From Eopsaltria australis (lineage: Eukaryota > Chordata > Aves > Passeriformes > Petroicidae), in contig JAVTVJ010000518.1 in NCBI GenBank assembly GCA_034509425.1, forward strand, positions 930,001 through 994,000: a stretch of 64,000 nucleotides of DNA. Direction: 5' to 3'. The translations under genes and the position numbers were made by a program. Below, in pieces: positions 1 through 12,430 of this stretch. The notes under the pieces were generated by a model that ran no database searches, was not told the DNA's origin, and saw only the letters and a program-made list of their open reading frames with translations. Within the stretch, counting starts at the first letter, position 1. Every line of letters begins with the position of its first letter.

Positions 1-888
1 TACACCTTATATTTTTCCAAGGATTTTCAGGTTGTGGAGTTCTATATCTGGAGATTTCACTCACAGCCTTGTACTTTAGAATCAGTAAGGGTATCTTTCT
101 TCATTAATTCATCCTGTTATTTCTTTATTGCATTTATTCTATTAAGCTGTATGGTAACTGGTGAAAAAGTGTTCTGCAATTCAAGTATAGTGTGTAAAAT
201 ATGCATCCTTTTATTAATTTCAAGTAAGGTATCTGGTTACTGCATCAGAACTTCTGTGGTAGGAGAAATACTAAATCATGGAATCATAAACTATTTTGAT
301 TTATTAAAATATGAGTATTGATCTAATATCAACAAGGTTTATTTATCTACAAAAGTCCTGAATATTCAAAATACAAATACACATTTATCACATTGATACC
401 TCCCATTTTCCTTACTTCACATGGTAATTAGTTGAATAATCATTAAACATGCATGGTTTGTTCTTTAAATTTAGTTGGTGGTCACATAATTTGAGGGGAG
501 GGTGAGAATGACGAAGTAAAACTCGTCTTCCTTGTTTTGACCTTTCTACCTTTCTGGTTTTTGACAATACAAATTACCTTTCGGGAACTTTCAGTTCCTT
601 TCTTTATTTCTCTTCAATAGAAAAATTAATAATTGTCTACATTTCTTTAGATCTATTAATCGGTGTTTTCTGTTTCTCATTATAAGCACAGCTGAGCAAA
701 TATAAAATTACAGGTAATAAGTTACTTACAATTTAAAACTTACTTCAAATCTAATTCTTTAATTAATCACTATATCTTTAATTAACTCCAGCTGGGTTTG
801 TTTATTACATCTATTTTAACTTTTAACTGATTTCAGTGATACTAACCTTTGCTTAAAATCTTAATTTTTAAAACTCTATGTTTCAATT
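1..888. other. AT-rich non-coding stretch, nothing assigned
   Basis: No repeat family, RNA gene or convincing coding frame was recognised. A 95-codon open frame (34-321, +) is rich in Ile, Ser, Phe and Cys, as expected of translated AT-rich DNA, and matches no family known to me. Confidence 0.6.
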
Positions 889-946
889 TTGGATTGGAAA
901 AGACCTGTAAAAGCATGTAATCCAATCGTTAGATCAAGCCCAACTT
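889..946 (-). mobile_element. CR1: short CR1 LINE 3'-end scrap, antisense
   Basis: Seen: 'ggattggaaaagacctgtaa' followed by 'aatccaatcgtt'. This follows the usual antisense CR1 3'-end order of a 'ttggaagagacct..aagatcat' block and then a 'gtccaaccgtt' block. Only about 58 bp are recognisable, and the flanks are ordinary AT-rich DNA. The length and divergence suggest an old, 5'-truncated copy. Confidence 0.5.
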
Positions 947-3329
947 CCATATTCATTTTCTCTGTATTCAAAATGTAATGAACATATGCTATAACTTACC
1001 TTATTTAGCTCTTTTTCAAGCTGAAGGCCTTCATTTATTTAGTATATATTACTCCTTAATATGGAAACCAAATGAAAATAAATAAATAAACTAAATAAGT
1101 TAGGGATATATTTTTCGGTATTAATTTTTTTTCTTATAAGCATTAAATTAAATCTTTCATTTTGTTACATGCGTGTTCAAAATCACCTTTCCATATTTCA
1201 TTGTGTTTTGTTTTACTTTTGACCATCCTGAAAAATTTTATATCCACTGCAAATTTTGTCCTTTTTATTTTTTAAAAATATGAATGCCCTAGTAATTTAT
1301 GTATATCCCTGTAAGATTCAATGCATTTCTGTTTCCACTGAGTAATCTGAGCCTTTATTTGTGTAATTAGTTTCCTAGAATATTACTTTTTCTATTGTGA
1401 GAACTTGTTTCAAATCTTTGATACCACCCAGACTGAATTACCATGATTATCCTAGTTATTGACACTGTGAAAAGACTCAAACTATCGCATTATGATGATC
1501 TTAGTTGTTCTTTTGAACAAACAAAAGCATTGAAAAATGCTATTAAAAGCATATATATAAAATATGTGTCTCATTATATAAATATACATGCTAGTAAGAC
1601 CTCATGCAGCTGCATTGAGAGCTCTTTCAGTCGGATGGGAAATTAACATCAACAAAAGGAGGAAAAATCAATGTGATAAAAGTGTAGATATACCTCAATT
1701 TGCATCAGGAATTACTTGAAATTTTTTTCCTCAACATGATGATATTTCAGAAATATTAGAATGAGTTTTTTGTTATATTTAAGAGAAAGAAGCATCAGTT
1801 CTCTCAAAGTTATTTATGCTATCCTTTTTGTCCTAGTTTTCCCACTGTCTAGTTTATTTACATTTTTGTAGTAAAGATGGAAGTATAATTATCCCAGGAA
1901 GTGTTCCAAATGAAATAATCTGATCAAAATCACAAAAACATTTAGCAACAAAACGTAATGTCAAAATCACATCCTGTAAAATATGTGATCAGTAGGCTCC
2001 AAAAATATGCTGTAATATCTCACTCTATCACATTATTAACCTAACTCTGACTTTCAGAAGTGTTCATTTGGACTAGGAAATTGCAGAAGTCTATCTTTTC
2101 TTGAAATCCTGAAGTTGATCTGATTATAACTATCTTCCCATCTTGGATTTGGCAGTGGTATTAACAAATATATTTTCCAGTACACCTATATATTTTTTTA
2201 ATGTGTATGTAGTACCAGATAACATGGTTGACTGAGCTCATTGAAAATGTATTAAAATGCTTTTTATGAAGACATAAGCTTTAACTTTCACACACCACAA
2301 AAAAAAAATTGGCTTTATATCTCCCTGCCTCATAGAATGGCTCATTTCACAGAGGTGCTTACACTGTTTTAAGTGATAAAAGAGATCCTAGGGATTGAAG
2401 AGTAAACATCAGGGCAGGACATGCACTCTTTAGGCTTTTTGTGCAGGCAGAGAGAATGCCAGTTATGAATAATATCCATGAATTTTAGGCAGACTGCACA
2501 ACTCTGTTAATGGCCTCAGAAATTTTATTACCATGCTTGAACAAAGCATCTGCCCGAAATTGCTAACATTCCTGTATTAGCCAAACATCTAAAACTACTT
2601 TTCAATTGATCAGGATCTTTAAATAAAGCTGCAAGAGAGCTCTGAAAGTTTTTGAAGCAGACATTCCTGAACCAGAAGTCAGATATATCAAGGAGACACT
2701 CACTTTTGGAAGTCAGGAAGAAAGTAAAATGAACAACCCTGAATTTTATTTCTTGAGAAATGAAGAACTGGTGATGCGGTGAAAACCACAATATGTTAAC
2801 TTCAGCAGCCTGATTTCCTAAATCAATTGTTTGACTAATTTATTTGTTTGTTTGCTTTCTTGGCTGAGCCCCATAGCTTCACAGGACCAAGAAATTTACT
2901 TGGCCAAAAATCTCTTTGCTTTTACCTACCCAGAGTATAGATTATGTTTATCAAGATTATAAGAGTTCTTGTTTCCCTCTCCACCCTGAAGTAGACTGTT
3001 CTTTGCCAAGATCCAAGACCTAGAACTGGGGTCTGGCTTAACAAGCACACTCTATAATTTAGGCATTTTATGTCCATCCTTGCTAAAATTTCTTAAGTGA
3101 AAATGTTCCTTAGTTCATGTTCCGAATTAAAAGAAAAAGACTATTAGTAGAAAGTGAATCATTCTTTCAGATTCACTGAACTTGATTAAGGAATATTTTC
3201 TAATTTTATTTTATTTTTGAATTTACTCTGAGAATACTAGCAAAAGGCTACCGGTATGTTCTGATTTGGACCATTTTGACAGATTTTTAAATGTTGCAGT
3301 TCACCATTCACCGATCTTCACACAAGAAA

Positions 3330-3348
3330 GGGGGGGTGGGGGAGTGGG
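3330..3348 (+). other. G-run with quadruplex-forming potential
   Basis: Seen: G7, T, G5, AGT, G3. Splitting the G7 run gives four G-triplets with loops of 1-3 bases, which fits the G3+N1-7 quadruplex rule. It stands out in AT-rich surroundings. No promoter or gene is evident beside it, so a role is not implied. Confidence 0.45.
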
Positions 3349-3756
3349 ACACAAATGTTTAAAGTTCCAAATCCATAACCTAATGTAGTAAAAAAATTTT
3401 AAGATAAATGTTTAAATTTCAGTAATAAAGATTGAGGTTTCTTATAAATATCATAAATTTCCTCTAGGTTTCCATGTTCTTTCTGGTTCTAAGTTGCTTA
3501 GCAGGAAAATACCTTAAAAATGACCACATTTCTGAGCATAAAAATTCCAAGAAAACATAAGAAAAATCAAAGTGACATGCTTGTCATTAGTAATTTTAGA
3601 GCAGAGAGGACAGCTGTTTTATATAATTATGAAAAATTTTGAGTAAAACATAAGAAAGGAATAAGATAATCATTTTTCTAAAATTCAAAATAGATATATA
3701 AACACTATCATTGTCTTTATCTGAAGTCGTTATGACATTTCTGGCCATAAAAAAAA

Positions 3757-3776
3757 ATAAAATAAAATAAAATAAA
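3757..3776 (+). repeat. (AAATA)n simple repeat
   Basis: About four units of AAATA, preceded by an A-run and followed by an A-rich, C-poor tract to about 3830. Low-complexity DNA. Confidence 0.8.
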
Positions 3777-5178
3777 GAAAAAAAACCCAAAATCTAAACA
3801 AACACTAACAACAAACCAACACTAAACAAATGTTGCAGAATCAAAATCAGCAAACATTTCATCCTTTCTTCCCCACATAATTTACAACTTGAAAAATCTT
3901 TCTGAGTAACAATTAAAAGTAAGGTAATGAAACATTGTTTTATACAAATAATGTTTCAGAAAAAGGAGTATCTATTTAAAAGACAACTGCAACTAAATAT
4001 AAAGGAATATTCCAAGATGAACATCTCAGTAGAACATGCCAGACAGATACCTTTATTTTTGATCGCTACAGCTGTTTTATAAATTAAAGCATGATCCCTA
4101 CACAATATAAACAAATAATACAGACAAAATAAAATCTCTAAAACATTTTAATTTAACAGATGCCTGATTCATAAATATGCTGATCAAGCTGTTTCATTTG
4201 TGAGAAACAAAGAATGGTTGTGGATCATAACTAATTTTGAATTAAGATTCAAAGATATAAGGATTAAATCACAGGAGAAACTTCTCTTTGTGGAAGGTTA
4301 GAAACCTAGAATGTCATTAGTCTGTTTTTTGCCACCCTTTTTTCATGAAGATGACTTCTCAAAACTGCATTTTTGAAAGTGGGAAGAAATGGGTGACTTA
4401 TATTCTACATTGTTAGTGGTTTTGGTTTTTTCTCATCTGTAATAGATGAAACAGAGAAGTGCAAGCTTTGTTCAGCTGGATATTCATTTGGGTTCTGGTG
4501 GTTCACACAGGAATGAGAAAAGCTGCAACACAGTGCCTCAGGAGAGACCCAGAGGCTCAATGCTTCATTAGAGATGTGATGGAGACACATGCCCTGAGGA
4601 CCCAGAGAGGACTGAATGGAGTCTGTTGCAGAAAAGACAATGAAAGCTGGTGGATTGAAATCAAATAGGTCCTTCTGTGCAGAAAGGAAAGGAAAATATT
4701 TGTTTACCAGTTATTCTTTAAAATGTTTATTAGCTGGATGATTTGAATTTTCGCCATATTAAAACTTACTTTGTTCTAATTCATATTCTGATAAAAGTCT
4801 GTAGAAATTCAAAGACTAATTGATGTTACTGGAATATTCATTATAAGGAAAGGAACAGGTAAATCCACCTCAAGCATTTATTTTTCAACAAATTACTACT
4901 CTACACAGATTTCCTTTCCTGTAGAGATTGCACTTTGCTCCAGATTGAGCTCTAGACACACAGTTCATGTAATGCAAAACTTTATTTTGTGTACACTTAT
5001 TTGCAAATCCAGCTTAGCACATTTACTGAAAAACTGAAGGTATTTTTTGTAGGAAAGCTGGACAAGGGAGCAAGAAGAAATAACATGATTTCTAGATGAA
5101 GGTGCAGATGAAACCACTGCTTATTGTGCTATGCATTGGTGTTTTCAATTAAAAAAATATTTTAAAAATTAAAAATCT

Positions 5179-5228
5179 ACCAGCTGCAAAAAAAAAAAAA
5201 AAAAAAAAAAAAAGGTAAAGCAGCTGGT
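5179..5228 (+). repeat. A26 homopolymer between 9-bp inverted repeats
   Basis: ACCAGCTGC (5179-5187) and GCAGCTGGT (5220-5228) are exact reverse complements. They enclose 26 uninterrupted A residues (5188-5213) and GGTAAA. An ATTAAA lies about 15 bp before the A-tract. The layout could be a retrocopied 3' end with its tail, or a homopolymer that grew inside a small palindrome. No source gene is recognised upstream. Confidence 0.75.
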
Positions 5229-5654
5229 GAACTGCATGAATTTTCATCTTGAGGATTATATGAGATCATCAATATTCTGCAGGACTGACCTCTCAAAGAG
5301 TTGGGTGGCAAAGTTCCTAATTTAGGGACTCTGGCAGGGTTTAGCAATAAAGTAAATGCTGAGCTACACAGATTGTCATTACTTAGTCACTTCCTATGTG
5401 TAAACAGATATGTTTTCACCTAGAGGGGCCTGTTTTTGAAAAATGAGATGTCTCTAAAGGGCATGTAACTAAATTTCACCCTGGGTTCTTAAATACCACT
5501 TGACTCAAGCACATTGATTTCTTGTTTTTCCTACAATATATAGATACTTTTGAAACCCTACCTTAGTGTCCTGAAAAATAAATAGCTACAAGACAGTCTT
5601 ATTTCAATGATTCTCTCAGTTTTTTTCACAATTACATTGTTCCCTTAATTATAT
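5229..5654. other. short non-coding stretch
   Basis: Nothing recognised. The last four bases (atat, 5651-5654) match the four that follow the LTR at 6163. Confidence 0.6.
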
Positions 5655-5977
5655 TGATGCTGTTTGGTTTCTGCCTTTTTTCTTTTATATGTTCTCTGTA
5701 CTCTCTGCACATATATTTGTAGCTCTGTAACCTACTAATAGCTAGTTTTTCCAGTACTTTTCCATGGCTTTTCTCTAAGCAGAACGACAAAACAAATTCC
5801 AGAGCTCCAAGCCCCAGGGGGGTGCAAGGCCCTGTCCTATCTCGGTTCTTCCTGGGAACCAAGGCCGAGAACAACTCTGAGGTGCATTTTCATAAACAAA
5901 GTAGAGCCAGAGCTGAGAGGGGGCTCCAAAGAAGGGGCTGGACCTGGGGGGGAATTGAATCACCACTTGTTCTCCTT

Positions 5978-6024
5978 ATTGGTGCTTTTAATCAATTATA
6001 CTAATTTCCTAAAAGCTATAAATA
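5978..6024 (+). promoter_or_regulatory. LTR promoter: inverted CCAAT plus TATA box
   Basis: ATTGG (5978-5982) lies 35 bp upstream of TATAAATA (6017-6024), a normal LTR spacing. Transcription would start near 6045-6055 on the + strand. Both motifs are intact, but whether the promoter is active cannot be seen from sequence. Confidence 0.5.
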
Positions 6025-6085
6025 TGCCCTGGAGGGGGTGGGTTTTTATGGACACCTTTCCATAACTGCTCCTGAAGACCTTCAA

Positions 6086-6091
6086 AATAAA
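6086..6091 (+). terminator. LTR poly(A) signal AATAAA
   Basis: AATAAA about 62 bp after the TATA box, followed by a T-rich stretch (6097-6106). This marks the expected end of R in the LTR. Confidence 0.55.
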
Positions 6092-6163
6092 GATCCCCTT
6101 TTATATTACCTCCTTGCTAAAATGATCTCGAGTTTCTTTTCCAGACTGTGGGAAAAGGCAACA

Positions 6164-7204
6164 ATATAATTTAAAAAAATTTTATTTTACTGAAGACAAA
6201 GTCATGAATCAAAGTACATGGAAGTTTCTAAAGACACCTTCAGGCATATTTAGCTCTTCAAGAGTTTGGAAATTTCAAAGCTTACATAGCTGTAACTGAA
6301 CTAATAAAATCTCAGTAATTGTCCATTTTAATTGGCCTTCAGCATTCTTAAATTGAAAGCAATTATGTAGAGCTAGAGAACTGAAGTACAGTGTGAGCCT
6401 TGAATTGTCTCTCTGTATAATTATATACAGAAATATGCTGAATATCCTCTTGCTCGTAAGTGGAGTGCTGAGGAAAAAGAGCTAATCAAAAGCCCATGTT
6501 ATAAAGTCAGTACTTTTCCTTTAGCAAAACTCACACATTTAGTATTAACAGTTCATGAGCAGTTCGTGCACTTGTATCATAGCAAGCGGACTAAAGGGTA
6601 ATGTATGGCTTAGGAAGTGACCCAAAAATAATGTGAATACATTAGTATGCCAGAGCACAAAAAATATGGCTATTTTCTTAGGGGCAATGAGATTTTTACT
6701 TTTTATTTTTACTTTTAATTTTTACTTTTTCTTCTAATAGCATATGAAGTTGTCTAGGACAATGATGGAACACAGCATGCTGTAACAGTCGATAGATTTC
6801 TTAAGCAATAACTAATAAATTTATCAGTGAATATGTAGACATATATATAGAACACCAATCCCATCTCCCAAAAAGTCTCAAAAGTAGCGTAAGGTGGATC
6901 AATGAATTATTTCATTGTATCATCTGAAAAATTTGGATAGCAATAATTAATGCCTCTAACTGATTTTAATAAATAGCACGTCCTCTTGTGAGCCTACTCT
7001 GATTAGCTCTTTCTGTTCATTGCAAAGTCAGAGGTAGTAGTCCACTGAAGAATAATCAGGAAAGAGATTGTTGACAGATTTGGGGTTTTAAACATGAAGA
7101 ATGAACACACTAGATCAGTCCAACATGGTCCAAATTGTCAGTTCATAAATTTTTCAACTGCACTGATTTCTGTAACTGGGAAACTGTTACTCAGGTAAAC
7201 ATAA
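6164..7204. other. non-coding stretch between LTR and CR1
   Basis: Begins with ATAT, the possible right target duplication of the LTR. It contains a T-rich tandem of TTTTTACTTTT-like units (6693-6730). Nothing else was recognised. Confidence 0.6.
6693..6730 (+). repeat. T-rich short tandem repeat
   Basis: Three to four imperfect copies of an 11-13 bp TTTTTACTTTT-like unit. Low-complexity DNA. Confidence 0.6.
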
Positions 7205-7380
7205 AATCAGAGAATCACAGAATGGTGGAGTGGAAAGGTAGTTCTGAGATATTTTGATCCAACTTCACTTCAGCTAAGTCAGTTGCTCAGAATCATATCT
7301 ACTCAAGTGTTCAATGCTTCCAAGGAGGGAGACTCCATGACCAACTAAATAGTGTATTTAGCTATGTTTAACATATTTTG
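7205..7380 (-). mobile_element. CR1: CR1 LINE 3' end, antisense
   Basis: Seen: 'agaatcacagaatggtgg', the reverse complement of the CR1 3'-terminal octamer repeat. It is followed by '..tggaaaggta', '..gatccaactt', '..gttgctcagaatcatatcta' and 'gagggagactccatgacc', in the order of the CR1 3' untranslated region read antisense. It fades after about 7380, so only about 175 bp of the 3' end remain. Divergence is high, which indicates an old copy. Confidence 0.8.
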
Positions 7381-10300
7381 AGGAACCAGAGAGGGAAGTT
7401 CTGGATCACTGCCTAGAAATTACCATCTTCATAGGCCTTTAGTAGTTCCTTGTAAACCAGTAGCTGTTCTAGCTACTACTAACTGTTCCTCAGGACTTGA
7501 ATTTGGGACATTAAAGATGCTTTATGGGCTCTGGGAGGAAGTTAATTTGTTGAAATTTTAGTTATTGTGATGAAAAGACACTAAAGAAGGTCCCTAAGAA
7601 TGCACGCACAAAGAATACCATACCAGAATTGACACTAAAATTTATTCTTAATTGTTCTGGTAATCATCTGATGGTAATATGATGTTCTAAACCAGGGAAT
7701 ATAGTCATCTGTAATACTGAATTCTCAGTGAGAAAATCAGGACTTCACCAGTTATTTTTTCTTTCTTTTTAACATCTGAAACTTGGGATCTGTGTAAGCT
7801 TTACTAAGATGGCAGCTTCTTTGTAAAGAAGTACAAGAAATTGTTGATGCTCTTTTATCATGTTCTATGAGTTATAAAGCTGTTTCATTGTGGGTTTTCC
7901 CTCTCTAGTTAAAACACACACACACAAACATGCATATACATTTATAAATTATGTTCTTTTAGAAGAACTTGAGACTATACAAGGGAAAAAATCTGGGTTT
8001 TTCGCTTGATTTGAGCAACAGCACAGAGTGAAAAGAAGAAGAGCAGTGAAGAATGCTCATATGAAAAACTTTCAGAACACAAACATCTTGGAAAGTCCCT
8101 TTAGTAGATTTGGGTGTTCAGATTAAGAAAGCGATGGTGGCAATACACCTCAAAGCTCTGGAAAAATATGAATACTATAAGACACATAATGAAGCTTTCA
8201 ATTTTTGATTTTAGTAATTTTTTTAGTTTAGACAACTTCTATTTGCTACTGATATTTTAAAATTGTCTTTTAACTTGCGATGAGGACCATCATATAAAAA
8301 TTATTTTCTCAAACAGTTCTAAATTACACATTTTATGCAAGAGCAGAAACTAACTGTTCCTTTCAGCTCTATGTTCTTATCCTATGAAACTCCTTGGAAC
8401 AGTTTAGATTTTAACACTGCTTACTTCCCAGACTTTCTACTGAGTGCTATTTTTCTATATTTTCAAGCTTTTACACATTAAAACACACATTTACACATTA
8501 AATTAAATTTAGACGTTGTACTGCTGCCCACCAGATTCAAAGACATATGAATGCCCAAATCTCAAGCTTCCTGTATTGTTGTGACAATGGACATATTATC
8601 TATTGTCATGATGCCTAGACATTTGGAAAGGATTTACCTTGTGTTTGACTTTTCTGTTTGAAAGCTAGTTCTCTAATTTCACCATACAGATTCTCTCTAC
8701 TCTGTGGAATCATACAGGACATTCAGGAGATTGATTCATCCCATTTTGAAATCAGTTTGCAAAATATGTGAGATAATTGTCTCTGGAGAAAACCATTACA
8801 AAGGCTGTAGTGTAAATGATCAGCTCAGACTAGACAGCAAGATTTTAGACAGGTAGAGCAATTACATGGATCTCACACTCACTGTTGACTTATGCAGACT
8901 ATCTCATAGCAAACCTGTCTTCCCAGTTTTTGATTAAATGCTGGCTGAGATGTGGACAGGTTTTTGATCGGGTTTGTTTACTGATTTTTTTTCTGTCTGA
9001 GATCTGTGTATGAAAAATGGTGACACATGCACCCTTTATATCTGTTTTAATAAACAGCATAGTGTACTTTCATTTTCATGATAATATTTATATTCTTTCA
9101 TTAGCAATTTGAACTCATGTCTCTTAAGTCTGTAAATCTAATGTCAGGGCATTAATGCAAAGAGCAAATGTACATGACTGTGCATTATTTAGTCATAAAC
9201 AAATTCTTCCCTATATTTTGCTAAACTGAGTGATATGTATATGCTGCCAAACACAAACTTATTTTTGTGGATTAAATTGGATTAAAACTGTCTAATTCAC
9301 ATAATGCTTCCAAATACCTGTAGGTATTGATATCTTCTGCCACCAGCATTATGGTTTCACTTCCTTACATTGTATTGAACTCAGCAATTTGCAAGCTCTG
9401 AGATCAAAAGCCTACTCCCACGAGCAATTTTAAATATAGTTGAAAAAGATGAATGTTCTGTGTTTTTGGAAACAGAAATCAACCTTTATTCTAACCCTAT
9501 ATTTTTATTATACCCAGATCAGAAAGCATTATTTGGAATTCCTTCTGCAAGCATATCTGAATAACAATTCTTTACAGCTGTACTGACTATAAGGTCTCCT
9601 ACCAATTTTAATGTCTTTGTTTTCTGAAAAAGTATGTGATGATTTTAAGACCAGAACAGAATTTTGTTGGATGAAAAAACCAAACCTAGGACTGCTTTAG
9701 AATAAGGTGCTTACTCTGTGTGTCAGAAAGTGTTTTAACTCTGCATAGTAAGAAAAGGTGTCTGGGTTTGGGGGGCATTGTTTTATTTGCTTTTCTTTTT
9801 TAGTTTACAGTGCAATAAAGGTAAATAAAGGTAATGCTGGTGCCATTAGAAAAGACTGCCCTTGCTCTGAGAAGTTCTTAAGCAATCATCCTAAGAAGCC
9901 TTTTCGTACTTATAGCTGTCAAGGGAAAAGTGTGTTTTAGGCAAACTATACCCTGATACATGGTGACTGGTTAATTCCTGTCTAAATGCTCATTCATTCA
10001 CATCTTTTTTTATGTTAAATTTTACATCCTCCATCTCTGTACCTGTTTGGGCAGTACTTAATATATTCATAATGCTCTGTCTCTACCAAAGACTAGTGGT
10101 ATTATTAATAAAATGGGAGCAAACTGTACGTGGGCAAAATTAATGAAAGAAAAAGAATAAGATGAACATTACGATAATATCAGCTCTTATTAGCCATGTC
10201 AAATCTATTGCACACTGCATTGAAAACCTTTCCAACATCAAATGCTCTGACAAGCACATTAATTTAAGAATCACAAAAGTTTGACAGCACATAAAATGCT

Positions 10301-10749
10301 ATTAAGCAGTAACTATAATATGGTAACAAAGTGTGAAAACTTAATTCTGTGTAGTGATCTGACTTTGTGGGTCTAAATTTCTAGTCCAGTCATCTAGTCA
10401 CCATAAGCATTATTGGCAACTGAAAATCCCCCTCCTCACAAAGGGAGAAATTTGTAGGAATGCCTAAACAGAACTAGGAGACTACACTCAGAATTTAGAC
10501 AAAACAAAGGGTTATAGTAAACATCCTATCTATGTAGAGGTCTTTGTAGCACTTTATTTTAATGAAACAATGACAAGCAGAGAAATAAGCATGCCATAGT
10601 GCTTTTTCAAGTCAGTAGTAACATTTAATAAGTCGCAAAAGTAAATTAAATTGAATGTCAATTGCCATTGTAAACCTATTGTTTACTGTCCTGTAGTCAG
10701 GAATTGTTTGCACTTTGAGTTACGCTTAAGGCTTTTTTAAAGCAGGATG
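7381..10749. other. non-coding stretch, nothing assigned
   Basis: Only short simple repeats were seen, such as a (CA)n run near 7914 and a 20-bp-period partial duplication of 'ttacacattaaa' at 8471-8502. The open frame at 9758-9940 (60 codons) looks like chance. Confidence 0.6.
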
Positions 10750-10797
10750 TGTTAATAATTTTGATTTAATATTTGTTAATCATTTTGATTTAATCTC
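10750..10797 (+). repeat. 24-bp tandem duplication
   Basis: Two adjacent copies of a TGTTAATNATTTTGATTTAAT-like unit (starts 10750 and 10774) differ at one position in the first 21 bp. A local replication-slippage duplication is the simplest reading. Confidence 0.75.
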
Positions 10798-12430
10798 TGT
10801 GAAGACCTTAACTACGTATTTGGGTTGCCTGAGGAAGCTCTCAGGTGACATAATTTATGAGAAGATCTAAAGGACAAACACTACGGTCGTCTTATACAGT
10901 ACGCTTTGCCCTCTTTTGGCTTAAACCTCACTTCACTTTAATAAAATCAGAATAAGTTGCTCCAAAATGTTACATTTTTAAAAATTAAATATGTGTTGGC
11001 ATCTGTTTTGATTTTTACTTATCTTTAAAGCAAATAATTCTGTATTACTTATATTTTACAGTGTTTGACCCTCTTGCACTAACAAGTGCAAGAAGAAACA
11101 AAATATAATTTTAAATATCATGGTAAAGACATTTTAAAATATTTATTTTTTTTATTAGCAGATTCTGTTAAGTCAGCATACACAGATGTCATTTAAAAAA
11201 AGAAATTAATCAGTGATCCCCCTTTTGATGACCAGAAAATTTTGCTACAATACATCTCATAGTAGTATTTGACTTAAAATTGGAAAAAGAATTTTGTGAT
11301 TCTCATTAATTTCAGCATGCTTAGAAGCTAATACTTTTTATTTGCAAAAACTTCAAGCTGATTTGGTTTTTGTTATATACAGGCAAGAACTATAAACATA
11401 TTTTGAACAAATGAAGTAGATGTTTACACTAAAATGTTAAGAATTTTAAGAAAGAACTGTTTTTTTAACATCAATTTGGAACAAAGAAATGCATTAAAAC
11501 TTTATGATACATGAGATGAAAATTACTATAAAAACTGGGACCATGTTTACTGTATTATTAATTTTTTAAAAAAGCTTCACTTCAGACATCTGATCCTGAA
11601 GGCCAGACTAAAAGCGTATTTAAGTTAAGAGAATCCATTTGCAATATTCATTGAATCTTGGATCACATTAATATAAATGTGGTGTGTAGAGGAGATGGAA
11701 GAGAGTACAAATAAAATTTTGGATGTGTGTAACTTAACAATTTAAGATTTTCATTAAAGCAACTTTTTTTTTCCTCACACTAATACTGCCATAATTCTTC
11801 CCTTAAAATACGATATAGTCAAAACAAGACTCTGTCCCTGTACATTTGTTAAGAACCTAATGTTTCTGTACTGTATGGTGCAAGCATTCTGTTTCTGATG
11901 GAACTGAACCCAAAAGGATTTATGCTGCAGGTTTATACCAGCAAGTATGAGCAAAAATAAATGCATTCCTGATGAAGATAACTGAGACTAACACAACTGG
12001 ATTGGGAACACTTTAGTAGAGATGAATTCCCACATGTTTTCTAGCAGTGGACTACTGAAGACATGCATCAGTCAAAAACAACCCTTGAACATATCACTGA
12101 TTTGCATCTTAAAGATGATTAATTTATTATTAGAGTTTTCAAATAGGGTACAACTGCTGTAAATTATTGAGAAGGATTGCTACAAGATCTAGCATATTTT
12201 TATTTCAAAGAGAATGAGCAGCCTTTTTCATTTGGATAGTGTCTCCTTAGGAACCTGATGTCACATTTCAACAAACAGATGGATGTATTGCTATAAAATA
12301 TGGTGCCATCATTTTCTGGAACATGTGCACTGTAACAAAGGGTCTGTGTAGGTGCTCTTTCTGAGCTCCTAGAAGGCAAGCTGAGAATTTTTATTAGCAG
12401 CTTCAGGGCCATAACAGATTTACCTACATT
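10798..12430. other. non-coding stretch with one perfect hairpin
   Basis: Holds the inverted repeat at 11072-11093. The segment around 10883-10910 contains several CpG dinucleotides close together, unusual here, but no motif was identified. No gene was seen. Confidence 0.55.
11072..11093. repeat. 9-bp perfect inverted repeat, 4-nt loop
   Basis: TCTTGCACT (11072-11080), AACA, AGTGCAAGA (11085-11093). The stem is too short for a microRNA precursor on its own. Confidence 0.7.

Larger units (their letters stand above)
947..5178. other. non-coding stretch with a G-run and simple repeats
   Basis: About 4.2 kb without a recognised gene or interspersed repeat. It holds a G-rich run (3330-3348) and an AAATA repeat (3757-3776). 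A somewhat GC-richer patch around 4490-4640 contains a 69-codon frame of unknown meaning. The other open frames are below 90 codons and look like chance. Confidence 0.6.
5655..6163 (+). mobile_element. solo LTR of an endogenous retrovirus, + orientation
   Basis: Seen: a GC-rich block (about 5795-5960) in AT-rich flanks, then in order an inverted CCAAT box (5978-5982), a TATAAATA box (6017-6024) and an AATAAA signal (6086-6091). This is the U3-R-U5 order of a retroviral LTR, with a short R region of roughly 50-70 bp. The proposed ends are TG (5655) and CA (6163), flanked on both sides by ATAT, a possible 4-bp target duplication as class I (gamma-like) elements make. The right end is better supported than the left: TG starts at about 5639 or 5661 are also possible, and ATAT is a weak match in AT-rich DNA. 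No internal viral sequence or second LTR adjoins, so it is read as a solo LTR left by recombination. The family was not identified. Confidence 0.65.

Noticed and set aside
5651..6167. Treating ATAT flanks as proof of the 5655 LTR start
   Set aside because: A 4-bp AT match in AT-rich DNA is common by chance, and other TG starts (about 5639, 5661) are possible. It is kept only as a tentative bound.
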